From positions 1 through 46,612 of the forward strand of contig WRJQ01000009.1 in the NCBI GenBank assembly GCA_009778485.1: a stretch of DNA of 46,612 nucleotides. Direction: 5' to 3'. This document shows, in pieces, positions 16,832-25,694 of this stretch. The translations under genes and the position numbers were made by a program. How positions within the stretch are numbered: position 1 is the stretch's first letter; each line of letters begins with the position of its first letter. This stretch comes from Oscillospiraceae bacterium (lineage in GTDB: Bacteria; Bacillota; Clostridia; Oscillospirales; Oscillospiraceae). The notes beneath the pieces were generated by a model. It saw only the letters and a list, made by a program, of their open reading frames with translations, had not been told where the DNA came from and did no database searches.

Positions 16832-16860
16832 TAAAGCTCCTGAACGGGGTACCTGAACAG
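16832..16860. repeat. Right-end remnant of the inverted-repeat element
   Basis: Bases here match the right terminus of the element at 21574-21602 nearly throughout: AAGCTCCTGAACGGGG, then GTACCTGAACAG. Only the terminus is present; the body is missing. It separates ftsY from rdgB and probably contributes to the rdgB leader. Confidence 0.7.
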
Positions 16861-16871
16861 ACACCAAAATC

Positions 16872-17780
16872 CTACTCCAGTATCGCTTCGGCGAACGCCC
16901 TGTTGTCAAAAGGTATGAGATCCTCCGGTTTCTCTCCGACGCCCACCAGTTTCACGGGCACGCGTAACTGCTCCGTTATGGCGAAGACGATGCCGCCTTT
17001 CGCGGTTCCGTCCAGCTTCGTCAGCACTACTCCTGTAATATCGGCACTCTCTTTGAACTTCACAGCCTGGACAAGCCCGTTCTGTCCCGTCGTCGCGTCA
17101 AGCACCAGGAGCGTCTCCCTGTCGGCTCCGGGCAGTTCCCTGTCGATGACGCGGCTGATTTTGTTCAGCTCATTCATCAGATTCGACTTGTTATGTAACC
17201 TGCCCGCTGTGTCGCAGATAATTATGTCAACTCCCCGCGCTTTTGCCGCATTGATGCCGTCGAAGATAACTGATGCAGGATCCGCGCCTTCCTCGCGCCT
17301 GACGATGTCCGCGCCGGCACGCTGCGCCCAGATGGAAAGCTGCTCGCCTGCCGCAGCCCTGAAAGTGTCGCCGCCGCATAGAAGGACTTTCTTACCCTCG
17401 CCGGTAAACATCGCGGCGAGCTTGCCAATCGTAGTGGTCTTCCCCACCCCGTTCACGCCGATGACGAGTATAACTGAAGGCTTTGTGCTTATGACAAGGC
17501 CGGCGCCGCCTGTCTCGAGCTGCGCCGCGAGTATGTCCGTTAGAGCGCTTTTTATGCTCTCGCCCGTCCGCAAGCCTTCCCGGCGCGCCGTTTCGCGCAG
17601 CTGCCCGACAGCAGCCTCCGCAGTCGCCACGCCCATGTCGGCGAGTATCAGCGTCTCTTCAAGTTCCTCGTAAAACTCTTCGTTCGCCCCTGTGAAGGCG
17701 GCGAACATTCCGCTTAACTGTACGGTTACGTTCTTCTTTGTTTTGGCGAGGCCTTCCTTCAGTCTGGCAAATATGTTCAT
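16872..17780 (-). CDS. ftsY: Signal recognition particle receptor FtsY
   Basis: SRP-receptor GTPase that delivers ribosome-nascent chain complexes to the membrane. The 302-residue form is short, with nearly no acidic A domain, as in many Firmicutes. The N domain (residues ~1-80) is followed by the G domain with GVNGVGKTTTIGKLA (G1), GGDTFRAAAGEQL, DTAGRLHNKSNLM (G3) and TKLDGTAKGG (G4 and following), ending with GVGEKPEDLIPFD. The start ATG overlaps the smc stop by ATGA, the usual smc-ftsY order. Confidence 0.96.
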   Translation of the reverse strand: MNIFARLKEGLAKTKKNVTVQLSGMFAAFTGANEEFYEELEETLILADMGVATAEAAVGQLRETARREGLRTGESIKSALTDILAAQLETGGAGLVISTKPSVILVIGVNGVGKTTTIGKLAAMFTGEGKKVLLCGGDTFRAAAGEQLSIWAQRAGADIVRREEGADPASVIFDGINAAKARGVDIIICDTAGRLHNKSNLMNELNKISRVIDRELPGADRETLLVLDATTGQNGLVQAVKFKESADITGVVLTKLDGTAKGGIVFAITEQLRVPVKLVGVGEKPEDLIPFDNRAFAEAILE

Positions 17781-20700
17781 ATTATCGTTTCCTTAGTTTG
17801 TATAGCTCCGGTCATATGCTTTTCCGCTTCTGCGACGTCCACGCTGATCATGCTTGAAACGCCGAGCTCCTGCATGGTCACCCCGAAGAGAACGTCGGCT
17901 TCTTCCATCGTTGCGCGCCGGTGCGTGATGACTATCAACTGCGTATTTGCGGACATGCGGCGCATATGCTCGGCAAAGCGCATGACGTTCGCTTCGTCCA
18001 GCGCGCTCTCTATTTCGTCCATGACGACGAAAGGCGGAGGCCTTACGGTGAGTATGGCGAAATATATGGCGATCGCGACGAAGGCCTTCTCGCCGCCGGA
18101 AAGCAGCATAATATTCCGCAGGGACTTGCCGGGCGGCTGGACTTGTATGTCTATGCCGCACTCGAGCACGTCTTCGGGATCCTCCAGAGCCAGCGACGCG
18201 CGGCCGCCGCCGAAGAGTTCCCTGAAAGTCATTGCGAAGCCTTCGTTGATCGCCTCGAACTCGCGGATGAATATACCCTTCATCTGCGCTGTTATCTCGG
18301 CTATCAGTGTCCGCAGCTCGATACAGGCTTTGTCGACGTCCTCCTGCTGCGAAGAGAGGTACGAGTACCGCTCGTTCACGCGCTCGAACTCCTCGATCGC
18401 TCCGATGTTCGGTTCGCCGAGGTCCGAAATCTGCCTCTTTATCGCGGTGATCCGCTTCTGCGCCGCAGCAGGGTCGTCGATTTGCGCGCCTGCTGTCGCC
18501 GCAAGGGTCCTGCTGATCTCGTAAGTGTCCCAGAGTTTGTCGACGATCTGCTTTTCTTCAAGCTCGGCGACAGATTTGTTTTGCTCGAGCCTCGAGCATT
18601 CGCGCTGGAGGTTCAACTGCTCCTGGTTCTTATCCTGGAGCTTTTTGTTCAGTTCGACGCGGATCGCCTCGACTTCCATCCTGCGCGCGTTAAGCGCGGA
18701 GATGCGCTCGCGCAGTTTTGCTATCTCCGCTTTTTTCTCCTCAGCGTCGCGAAGTTTTAGGGCTATCTCCGCTTGTATCTCGTCGTTGCGTTTTTTTAGG
18801 CTCTCAATCGTCGTCCGGCGGCGTTCCCTGTCCCCGGACATCTCGCTGCGCACGGCGTTTAGCTCGGAGATTGTTTTCAGGATGACTTCCCTCGCAGAGT
18901 CGAGCGAGGCGCCATCCGCCCGCAGGTCCGCAATAGCGGCGTTGACTCTTTCGCGTTCGCGGGATAAATCTTCCTGCCCGCTGAGCGCTTCTTCTACGGC
19001 TATGCGGTGCGCTGCAGTTTCGCTCTCGATAGAGGCGATGCCCGCGCGCGCGGCTTCGGTATCCGACGCGTTGGAGGCCATGCGGCCGTCGATTGCCTTC
19101 AGTTCCTCCCTTAGCGAAGCGATGAGCTCGTCAGACGAGTCCAGCAACTGCTGCTTATAGCTCGCGTCGCCTTCCTGCCTGATGAGTTTCTCGCGCGCTG
19201 CGCTCATTTCCGCGCGGGCCGTATCAAGCTCGTATTGCGCGGCGTTCATGTTCCTGACGCACTCCGCATGCTCCCTTTCGGCCTGCTTGACCTCAACTGC
19301 GTAGGTAGCCAGCTTCTCCGACACGACATCAAGCTCGTTGGCGCGCGACAGGACGCCTGCGCTTCCCGCCGTCGAGCCGCCTGTCATTGAACCGCCGGCG
19401 TTGACTACCTGGCCGTCCAAAGTCACGGTTTTGTACCTATAGCCGTTTTTCTTGGCGATCCTGACCGCGCTGTTCAAGTCGTCCGCAATTATAACCCGCC
19501 CGAGGAGGCTTGCGTAGACTCCTTTATATTCCGGGTCGAAGCTGACGAGGTTGTAGGCGATACCCTCGAAACCGGGGTCGTCCCCGACGTCGCTTTCGGA
19601 GAGGACGTTTCCTTTGATGTTAGTGAGCGGCAGGAATGTCGCCCGGCCGCCGTCGCGGCGTTTCAAGTAGTTGATCGCTGACTTGCCGTCTTCTTCTGTA
19701 TCGACGACGATATTTTGAATAGCTCCGCCAAGCGCCATCTCAATAGCTGCCGCGTGCCTGTCGCCTGCCTTGAGGAGGGAGCCCACGGTGCCGCGAATAT
19801 TCCTGACTGCGCCCCTGGCGGACTCCTGCATGATCAGCTTTACCGCGTTCGAGTAGCCTTTGTAGTCTTTTTCCATCTCAGCCAGGAGGGTTCGCCTCGA
19901 CTCGAGCGTCCTCAGTTCATGGTTGACGCGGTCCAGGTTCTCGCGTGAGAGTTCCGCCTTTTTTATGCGGTTATCTGCTTTGATCTCGAGTCCGCTGATG
20001 ACGTTGCCCAGGGACTCGGCCTCCTCGCGGGTTTTCTCAAGGGCGGCGGAGGCCTCAGCCAAGTCGGCTTTTTTTACCTCGTGGGCCAGCGCGGCTTGCG
20101 AAAGCTCCTGCTCCAGCGAGCGCTCCCTGTCGTAAAGTTCCTGAGCCTGCGAGGCAAGCGCGGATAGCGCTGCCTTGCCGTTGCTGAGCGCTGTGCCCAG
20201 CTCCCCTTCCGTCCGGAGCAGCGCGCTTAGCTCGTCGGCGCGTTTGCCCGCGGCGCCTGTAATGGATTGAAGTTCTTCAAGCAGGCCTTTTCCCTTGGCG
20301 TCGAGCTCGTTTTTCTCGACTTCAATTTCGGACAGCCTCTCCTCATGGCCGACTATCTGGGCCCCGACGCTGTCGCTGCTGCTCTCCCGGCTGCGTATAT
20401 CTTCGTCCAGCCGGAGTATCTGCTCGGCGTTACCTTCGATCTGGGAACTCAGGACCGCGACCGCGCTTTCCGCGTCGTTGAGTTCTGCTTCCGATGCTGA
20501 AAGCGAGTCGCGCACGGACTCCAGGTCGACGTCGCAGCGCCTCGTGTTCTCCGAGGCCTCGTCGATGCCTGAGTATGCGGCGTCCACTTCCCGCGTGACT
20601 GTTTCCAGCGCGATGCGCGCCGAGGCGAGGTCGGCTTCTGTCTTCTCCGCGCGCAGGCGCAGCGAGTCAAGGTCGCGCACCCACATCGATATTTCCAGGC

Positions 20701-21379
20701 CCCGCAGCTCATCTCTGAGTATGAGGTATTTCTTGGCTTTTTCGGCCTGTTCACGGAGCGGCTCGATTTGCAGCTCCAGTTCGGATATCTTGTCGCCCAA
20801 CCTGAGCAGGTTCTCTTCCGCCAACGCGAGCTTATGTTCGGACTCTTCTTTCCTGTGCCTGAAACGCGAAATCCCGGCTGCTTCTTCGAAAATGTCGCGC
20901 CTGTCCCTGCTTTTCGTCGAAAGGACGTCCGCTATCCGGCCTTGCCCGAGCACGCTGTATCCTTCGCGGCCGAGGCCTGTGTCCATAAGGATCTCGTTGA
21001 CGTCTTTGAGCCTGACCATAGCCCGGTTGATGTAGTATTCGCTCTCTCCGGAGCGGTAATACCGCCTTGTCAGCGTGACTTCCGGGCTGTCGATCGATAG
21101 GCTGCCGTCTGAGTTGTCCAAAACGAGCGACACCTCGGCGTATCCTACCTGGGCGCGACGCTGGGTGCCGCTGAAAATAACGTCTTCCATCTTGCCGCTG
21201 CGGAGCGTGCGCGTGGATTGCTCCCCCATTACCCATAGTATTGCGTCGGATATGTTTGATTTGCCGCTGCCGTTGGGGCCGACGATGCCTGTTATGGGCT
21301 TATCGAACGAAAGCCGCGTTTTTTCGGGAAAAGATTTAAAGCCTTGTATTTCCAGGGATTTTAAATACAGCGCGATCAC
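17777..21379 (-). CDS. smc: Chromosome segregation ATPase SMC
   Basis: Condensin core protein of 1200 residues. Walker A GPNGSGKSN lies at residues ~34-42. Long coiled coils (~170-500 and ~670-1010, rich in Glu/Leu/Lys/Arg) surround a hinge with the Gly-rich GGSMTGGSTAGSAG motif near its end. The C-terminal head has the signature LLSGGEKAFVAIA and Walker B PFVVMDEIESALDEANV. The start is GTG 21379, with AGGAAAGGAAG upstream (spacing 3-4 nt). The customary MYLKSLEIQGFKSF begins 3 codons later at a CTG. rnc, often upstream in Firmicutes, is absent; an inverted-repeat element ends 24 bp upstream of the start. Confidence 0.96.
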   Translation of the reverse strand: MIALYLKSLEIQGFKSFPEKTRLSFDKPITGIVGPNGSGKSNISDAILWVMGEQSTRTLRSGKMEDVIFSGTQRRAQVGYAEVSLVLDNSDGSLSIDSPEVTLTRRYYRSGESEYYINRAMVRLKDVNEILMDTGLGREGYSVLGQGRIADVLSTKSRDRRDIFEEAAGISRFRHRKEESEHKLALAEENLLRLGDKISELELQIEPLREQAEKAKKYLILRDELRGLEISMWVRDLDSLRLRAEKTEADLASARIALETVTREVDAAYSGIDEASENTRRCDVDLESVRDSLSASEAELNDAESAVAVLSSQIEGNAEQILRLDEDIRSRESSSDSVGAQIVGHEERLSEIEVEKNELDAKGKGLLEELQSITGAAGKRADELSALLRTEGELGTALSNGKAALSALASQAQELYDRERSLEQELSQAALAHEVKKADLAEASAALEKTREEAESLGNVISGLEIKADNRIKKAELSRENLDRVNHELRTLESRRTLLAEMEKDYKGYSNAVKLIMQESARGAVRNIRGTVGSLLKAGDRHAAAIEMALGGAIQNIVVDTEEDGKSAINYLKRRDGGRATFLPLTNIKGNVLSESDVGDDPGFEGIAYNLVSFDPEYKGVYASLLGRVIIADDLNSAVRIAKKNGYRYKTVTLDGQVVNAGGSMTGGSTAGSAGVLSRANELDVVSEKLATYAVEVKQAEREHAECVRNMNAAQYELDTARAEMSAAREKLIRQEGDASYKQQLLDSSDELIASLREELKAIDGRMASNASDTEAARAGIASIESETAAHRIAVEEALSGQEDLSRERERVNAAIADLRADGASLDSAREVILKTISELNAVRSEMSGDRERRRTTIESLKKRNDEIQAEIALKLRDAEEKKAEIAKLRERISALNARRMEVEAIRVELNKKLQDKNQEQLNLQRECSRLEQNKSVAELEEKQIVDKLWDTYEISRTLAATAGAQIDDPAAAQKRITAIKRQISDLGEPNIGAIEEFERVNERYSYLSSQQEDVDKACIELRTLIAEITAQMKGIFIREFEAINEGFAMTFRELFGGGRASLALEDPEDVLECGIDIQVQPPGKSLRNIMLLSGGEKAFVAIAIYFAILTVRPPPFVVMDEIESALDEANVMRFAEHMRRMSANTQLIVITHRRATMEEADVLFGVTMQELGVSSMISVDVAEAEKHMTGAIQTKETII

Positions 21380-21402
21380 CGGCTTCCTTTCCTATTATGG
21401 TA

Positions 21403-21601
21403 TGTTCAGGTACCCACTACCTCCAGGCGCTTCACATAATTACCTTGTTTATCGAATCGAAGCCTGCTTCGATTCGAAGAGGAGCTGCGATGGAACGAGC
21501 GAGCGCTGCAGCTTGCTGTAACGCGAGTCTTAGTGTAATCCGCAGCGACGAGGTTGCGCTTGCGAAATGAAACTGAAGCGCCTGGACGGGGTACCTGAAC
21601 A
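21403..21601. mobile_element. ~199-bp non-coding element with terminal inverted repeats (MITE-like)
   Basis: The ends TGTTCAGGTACCC...CCAGGCGCTTCA (21403-21434) and TGAAGCGCCTGG...GGGTACCTGAACA (21574-21601) are inverted copies, interrupted by 7 nt on the left and 3 nt on the right. Inside, arms TCGAATCGAAGC and GCTTCGATTCGA (21452-21477) form a perfect 12-bp hairpin, followed by a GC-rich segment with smaller stems. It has no plausible coding capacity. A second copy runs off the window at 46396-46612 and a terminal remnant lies at 16832-16860. No clear target-site duplication is seen. Confidence 0.75.
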
Positions 21602-21676
21602 GTTGCCGTTATGGCTATTCCAGCCATTATATACTGTGCATGGCTGTTAATCAATTAGTTTTTGGTAGAAATGCGC

Positions 21677-21705
21677 TTGATTTTTGCCTGCGAATATGGT
21701 AATGT
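21677..21705 (+). promoter_or_regulatory. Sigma-A type promoter of tRNA-Gly
   Basis: TTGATT (21677-21682) and TAATGT (21700-21705) are separated by 17 nt, and the tRNA begins 20 nt after the -10 box. Match, spacing and position support it. Confidence 0.65.
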
Positions 21706-21724
21706 TAGTGAAACGCCGGACGAT

Positions 21725-21798
21725 GCGGGCGTAGTTCAATGGTAGAATACTAGCCTTCCAAGCTAGGTACGTGGGTTCGATTCCCATCGCCCGCTCCA
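21725..21798 (+). tRNA. tRNA-Gly, anticodon TCC, CCA encoded
   Basis: A full cloverleaf can be drawn. The acceptor stem is GCGGGCG/CGCCCGC; the D arm contains AGTTCAATGGTAGAAT; the anticodon stem CTAGC/GCTAG holds loop CTTCCAA, which gives anticodon TCC. The T arm is GTGGG-TTCGATT-CCCAT. The discriminator T is followed by a genomically encoded CCA. It decodes GGA and probably GGG. Confidence 0.97.
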
Positions 21799-21846
21799 CA
21801 AATAATAAGTAGTTGCACACGAACACTCCCCCCGCGAGTAGAAGAA

Positions 21847-21886
21847 GTCCGCAAAGGTTGCAAAGCAACGGATTGCGGGCTTTCTT
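21847..21886 (+). terminator. Hairpin between tRNA-Gly and the hybrid kinase gene
   Basis: GTCCGCAA pairs with TTGCGGGC and, inside it, GTTGC-AAA-GCAAC pairs perfectly; TTTCTT follows. This looks like the tRNA terminator. It ends only 18 nt before the kinase start, so it may also act as an attenuator for that gene. Confidence 0.6.
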
Positions 21887-21903
21887 GAAAGGGATCTGGA
21901 ATT

Positions 21904-24495
21904 ATGAAGGTACGCTCCAAAATAATCGGCCTGCTCGGGTTCATGATCTTTATCGTCTCGTGCCTCCTTGTGCTCTTTATGTTCTTCAGCATAAGCGGGA
22001 TGCGCAGCACAGGCAGTTCCATGTTTGACGTGCTGGATCAAAACGCCCATGCAAGCGTAAGCGAAGAGCTTCGGAATCTTGCCGACAACATAGGCAACTA
22101 CGTGCTCGTCCTGGAGTCCGAAATCGACAGGAACATGCTCAACGCGGCAATGGTGCTCTACGAAGACGACCGCCTGTCCGGAGGGACGCTGACGCTGGAG
22201 AACCTTGAACGCATTAAGCAGGTCACGGGCATGTCCGACTTATACCTGGGAGACATGGACGGCGTATTCACGCTCAGCACTGAGCCGGAGGCCATCGGCA
22301 TATCTCTCTTCGATATATGGGATGGCTACCGGATGCTTGTCACAGGCGAAGCGGACTATCTCCCGTCGGACTTGAAGGTCAAGGCGGAGACAGGCGAGAT
22401 TTTCAAGTTCACGGCCATTGCGCGAGCTGACAACCGCGGAATACTGGAGTCCGCGCTCGACGCGGGCGCCATTGAGGTCTACCTGCACCGCTTTATCGAC
22501 AACAACGAGAGCATTCGTTCCATGAACCTGTTCGACATCGACCAGATGACCCTGACCTGCAACCATGCGGAAGGGGCCCAGCCAATCTACACCAAAGGCC
22601 AGACAGTACCCCCCGGAACTACGGAAATCGGGGCGTTTTTCTCAGGGCGCTCAGACATGCTGGTCGAGATGGACAAGCAGAACGCGAGGATATACTTCCC
22701 TATCTACGACGGCTCCAGGGTTCGCTACGTGCTGTTCATCGATCTCGACACAGCAAGCTACTTCACCACGCAAAACCTCATTGAGGCCTCTATATCCGAG
22801 CTGGTACGGGAAAGCACCTTCTTCAGCGCTTTGTCCCTTGGCACGGTTTTCGCGACATTGCTGATTTTCACAGCTTTTGTTTCCTTTATGATCAACAAGC
22901 TTGTGAAAAGGGTTGAAGAGGCAATGGACTCCGCGAAAATAGCGAACCAGTCGAAGTCGATATTCCTGTCGAACATGAGCCACGAGATCCGCACTCCCAT
23001 GAACGCTATCATCGGCATGACTTCGATCGGCATGACTGCGGATGACGAAGACAGGATGAAAGACTGTTTCTCGAAAATCGACAATGCCTCCAAGCATTTA
23101 CTGGGCATCATAAATAATATCCTGGACATGTCGAAAATCGAAGCCGGAAAGTTCGACCTCTCGGAATCAGAGTTTGACTTCATGAAGATGATCGAACAAG
23201 TAGTAACAGTCAACAGGCTTCGCATTGAGGAGAAGAACCAAAACTTTTCTGTCGATATTGACAGCGCGATACCTCAGTACCTTTTCGGTGACGACCAGCG
23301 CCTGTCCCAAGTTATAATCAACCTGATCAACAACGCGGTGAAATTCACCGCGGAAGGCGGGTCTATCAAGCTTGACGCACGGCTGGCAGGCGAGGAAAGA
23401 GACGCTTGCAAGATAGAAGTCTCGGTGACAGACTCGGGCATCGGGATAAGCTCCGAGCAGCAGGCGAAATTGTTTAACTCGTTCCAGCAGGCAGAAAATA
23501 CAATCTCACGGAGGTTCGGCGGAACAGGCCTGGGGCTTGCAATATCGAAGAGCGTCGTGGAGATGATGGGCGGCGAGATATGGGTCGAGTCTGAACTTGG
23601 CAAGGGCGCGACGTTCTCATTTACCGTGCTGGTAAAGCGCGGCGCAGGCGAGCATACGGCGGGCGACGCCGAGGAGAGGGCCTTGGACCGCTTCGACGGC
23701 CATTGCATATTGCTGGCGGAAGATATTGACATCAACCGCGAGATCGTTGTTTCGCTGCTTGAACCGACGCTTCTTGAGATAGAGTGCGCGGAAAACGGCC
23801 GCGAAGCCCTCGATATGTTTATTGCCGCCCCCTACAAATACGAGCTGATCTTCATGGACCTGCAGATGCCGGAAATGGACGGGCTCGAAGCGACGAGGCG
23901 GATTCGCGCGCTCGATGTTCCAAACGCGAAAACCATCCCTATCATCGCGATGACGGCCAACGCTTTCAGGGAGGATATCATCGAGTGCCTCGAGGCCGGC
24001 ATGAACGGGCACTTGCGCAAGCCGCTGGACTTTGACGCGGTTTTGACCAAGCTGAGGACATACCTGATGGCGGACGTGCCCGGCGGCCTGATTTGGGACA
24101 GGAAATATGAACTCGGCAACAGCCAGATCGACAGGCAGCACAAGAGCTTGTTCGATGTTGTAAACAGCCTGATAAAGCAGTGCGAGCAAGGCAAAGCAAC
24201 TGATATTCTCCATGAGACTATTATTTTCCTGGCGGACTACACCACCTATCACTTTGACAGCGAGGAAGCCCTGCAGATCAAGGTCGGTTATCCCGGCTAC
24301 AAGGATCACAAGAAGATCCATGATGATTTCAGGCTTACCGTAGGCAAGCTGATGCAGAAGTACGATGAAAACGGTTCTTCGGAGCAGCTCGTAACGGACA
24401 TCAGGGATATTGTAGTCAACTGGCTGATCAACCACATCCAAGGCGAGGATACCGAGCTAATCAGGTTTACGCACAAACACTCGGAGGGCGAATAG
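21904..24495 (+). CDS. Membrane hybrid histidine kinase with receiver and C-terminal bacteriohemerythrin domain
   Basis: This 863-residue sensor has TM1 at ~7-30, an extracytoplasmic sensor region at ~31-303 and TM2 at ~305-330. HisKA follows with phospho-acceptor His360 (SNMSHEIRTPMN), then HATPase_c (N box INLINNAVKF, G1 DSGIGI, G2 GGTGLGLAIS), a receiver with Asp652 (FMDLQMPEMDG) and Lys706, and a hemerythrin domain at ~735-850. All seven diiron ligands are in place with canonical spacing: His745, His783, Glu787, His802, His806, His844 and Asp849. Bacteriohemerythrins bind O2, so intracellular oxygen or redox sensing is a fair inference. The start is ATG 21904 after AAAGGGA. No separate response regulator lies nearby. 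Confidence 0.93.
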   Translation: MKVRSKIIGLLGFMIFIVSCLLVLFMFFSISGMRSTGSSMFDVLDQNAHASVSEELRNLADNIGNYVLVLESEIDRNMLNAAMVLYEDDRLSGGTLTLENLERIKQVTGMSDLYLGDMDGVFTLSTEPEAIGISLFDIWDGYRMLVTGEADYLPSDLKVKAETGEIFKFTAIARADNRGILESALDAGAIEVYLHRFIDNNESIRSMNLFDIDQMTLTCNHAEGAQPIYTKGQTVPPGTTEIGAFFSGRSDMLVEMDKQNARIYFPIYDGSRVRYVLFIDLDTASYFTTQNLIEASISELVRESTFFSALSLGTVFATLLIFTAFVSFMINKLVKRVEEAMDSAKIANQSKSIFLSNMSHEIRTPMNAIIGMTSIGMTADDEDRMKDCFSKIDNASKHLLGIINNILDMSKIEAGKFDLSESEFDFMKMIEQVVTVNRLRIEEKNQNFSVDIDSAIPQYLFGDDQRLSQVIINLINNAVKFTAEGGSIKLDARLAGEERDACKIEVSVTDSGIGISSEQQAKLFNSFQQAENTISRRFGGTGLGLAISKSVVEMMGGEIWVESELGKGATFSFTVLVKRGAGEHTAGDAEERALDRFDGHCILLAEDIDINREIVVSLLEPTLLEIECAENGREALDMFIAAPYKYELIFMDLQMPEMDGLEATRRIRALDVPNAKTIPIIAMTANAFREDIIECLEAGMNGHLRKPLDFDAVLTKLRTYLMADVPGGLIWDRKYELGNSQIDRQHKSLFDVVNSLIKQCEQGKATDILHETIIFLADYTTYHFDSEEALQIKVGYPGYKDHKKIHDDFRLTVGKLMQKYDENGSSEQLVTDIRDIVVNWLINHIQGEDTELIRFTHKHSEGE

Positions 24496-24506
24496 CCATA
24501 AGCAAT

Positions 24507-24545
24507 GCCCCGCAGGGCTTGTCGGCCTTGCGGGGCGCTGATTTT
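24507..24545 (+). terminator. Rho-independent terminator after the hybrid kinase gene
   Basis: GCCCCGCAGGGC and GGCCTTGCGGGGC (24507-24536) form a ~12-bp stem with one G-T pair, followed by GCTGATTTTCT. It lies between the converging kinase and DHH genes and may serve both. Confidence 0.8.
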
Positions 24546-24566
24546 CTGTATTGCCTATGCAGCCAT

Positions 24567-25493
24567 TCAGGCAGGCTTCGCGTCGTCTGCCTTCATCACC
24601 GCCACGATGTCGCCTATCGCCTTGTCCGCTTCTTCATACGGCACCTGGCAGGTACCGACCTGGTGATGCCCTCCCCCACCGTACTTGAGCATCAGCGCGC
24701 CGACGTCAGTCTTGCAAGAATGGTTCAGCACGCTGTAGCCTACAGCTATCGGGCAGTTCTGCTTACCCCTGCCGTCCACGGCCCAAAGGGAAACGTTTTG
24801 GTCCGGGAAGAGGCTGTAGATGAGGAACCTGTTGCCTGTGTAAATTGTTTCGACGTTGCGCAGGTCTGTGATGATAACGTTGCCGTCCGTATGCGTATAC
24901 TTGAGCAGCATCTCCTTAAAAAGAGCGTCCTGCTCCCTGTACAGCTTGACGCGCTCCTGCACGTCCGGATCGCTGAGTATCTCCTCGATGTTCTTTGTGG
25001 CGCAAGCGTTGATGAGGTTTTCCATGAGTTCGTAATTACTGATGCGGAAATCCCTGAAACGCCCGAGGCCTGTTCGCGGATCCATCATAAACCCGAGCAG
25101 CACCCAACCTTCCGGGTTAAGGATCTCTTCCCTGGTGAGCTTTGCCGCGTCGACCTTATCGACCGCCTTGACCATCGTTTCAAAATGAGGGAGTTTGTCC
25201 TTGCCGCCAAAGTACTCGTACACAACGCGCGCCGCGCTGTCCTCGATTCGGCTTTCTCCTTCAAACTCAACGTCTTTCCCCAGGCGTTCGCTTTCGCTCG
25301 AGTGGTGGTCGAACCACATCTTGCAACCTTTAACAAAGGGCACATTCGCCATGACGTCATCGCCAGTCACATCGACGAGTCCGTCCTGAATATCTTTCGG
25401 GTGGACGAATTTCCAGTTGTCGATGACTCCAAGCTCTTTCAGCAGAGCAGCGCAGGCCAGCCCGTCAAAATCCGATCTTGTTAACAACCGCAT
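24567..25493 (-). CDS. DHH-family phosphoesterase (exopolyphosphatase/NrnA-like)
   Basis: The 308-residue DHH-DHHA1 protein hydrolyses phosphodiester or phosphoanhydride bonds with Mn2+. Motifs are RSDFDGLACAALL (motif I, two Asp), an Asp in VTGDDV, FDHH at 61-64 (the family-defining DHH) and GGGGHHQVGTCQV near residue 270 in the DHHA1 part. It has neither CBS nor membrane domains. The substrate (nanoRNA, cyclic dinucleotide product, polyphosphate) cannot be read from the sequence. The start ATG at 25493 follows GGAGGGG. It is a single gene, divergent from the SLH protein. Confidence 0.88.
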   Translation of the reverse strand: MRLLTRSDFDGLACAALLKELGVIDNWKFVHPKDIQDGLVDVTGDDVMANVPFVKGCKMWFDHHSSESERLGKDVEFEGESRIEDSAARVVYEYFGGKDKLPHFETMVKAVDKVDAAKLTREEILNPEGWVLLGFMMDPRTGLGRFRDFRISNYELMENLINACATKNIEEILSDPDVQERVKLYREQDALFKEMLLKYTHTDGNVIITDLRNVETIYTGNRFLIYSLFPDQNVSLWAVDGRGKQNCPIAVGYSVLNHSCKTDVGALMLKYGGGGHHQVGTCQVPYEEADKAIGDIVAVMKADDAKPA

Positions 25494-25526
25494 ATGAACC
25501 CCTCCAAATTGAATTATTATGATGAG

Positions 25527-25555
25527 AGTTTAGCACAAACGTGTAAAAATGGCAA
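25527..25555 (-). promoter_or_regulatory. Promoter of the DHH phosphoesterase gene
   Basis: On the - strand TTGCCA (25555-25550) and TAAACT (25532-25527) are 17 nt apart, 34 nt before the start codon. The rest of the 25494-25694 interval holds an AT-rich stretch that may carry the divergent promoter, but I cannot fix one. Confidence 0.6.
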
Positions 25556-25694
25556 TAGGTATCTTTGCCACATATCCGGGTAAGAGTTTTTTTAAATTAT
25601 GTGGAACAAAACGTTGTTTTCTGCGTCATACATGAAGAAGGCCGTCTGAGACAAGGCTCCCAGGACGACCGAATATGCGAAAGTGAGGAAGAAA

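Noticed and set aside
24519-25484. 321-codon open frame opposite the DHH phosphoesterase
   Set aside because: Shadow frame; the - strand frame has clear DHH and DHHA1 motifs and a good ribosome-binding site.
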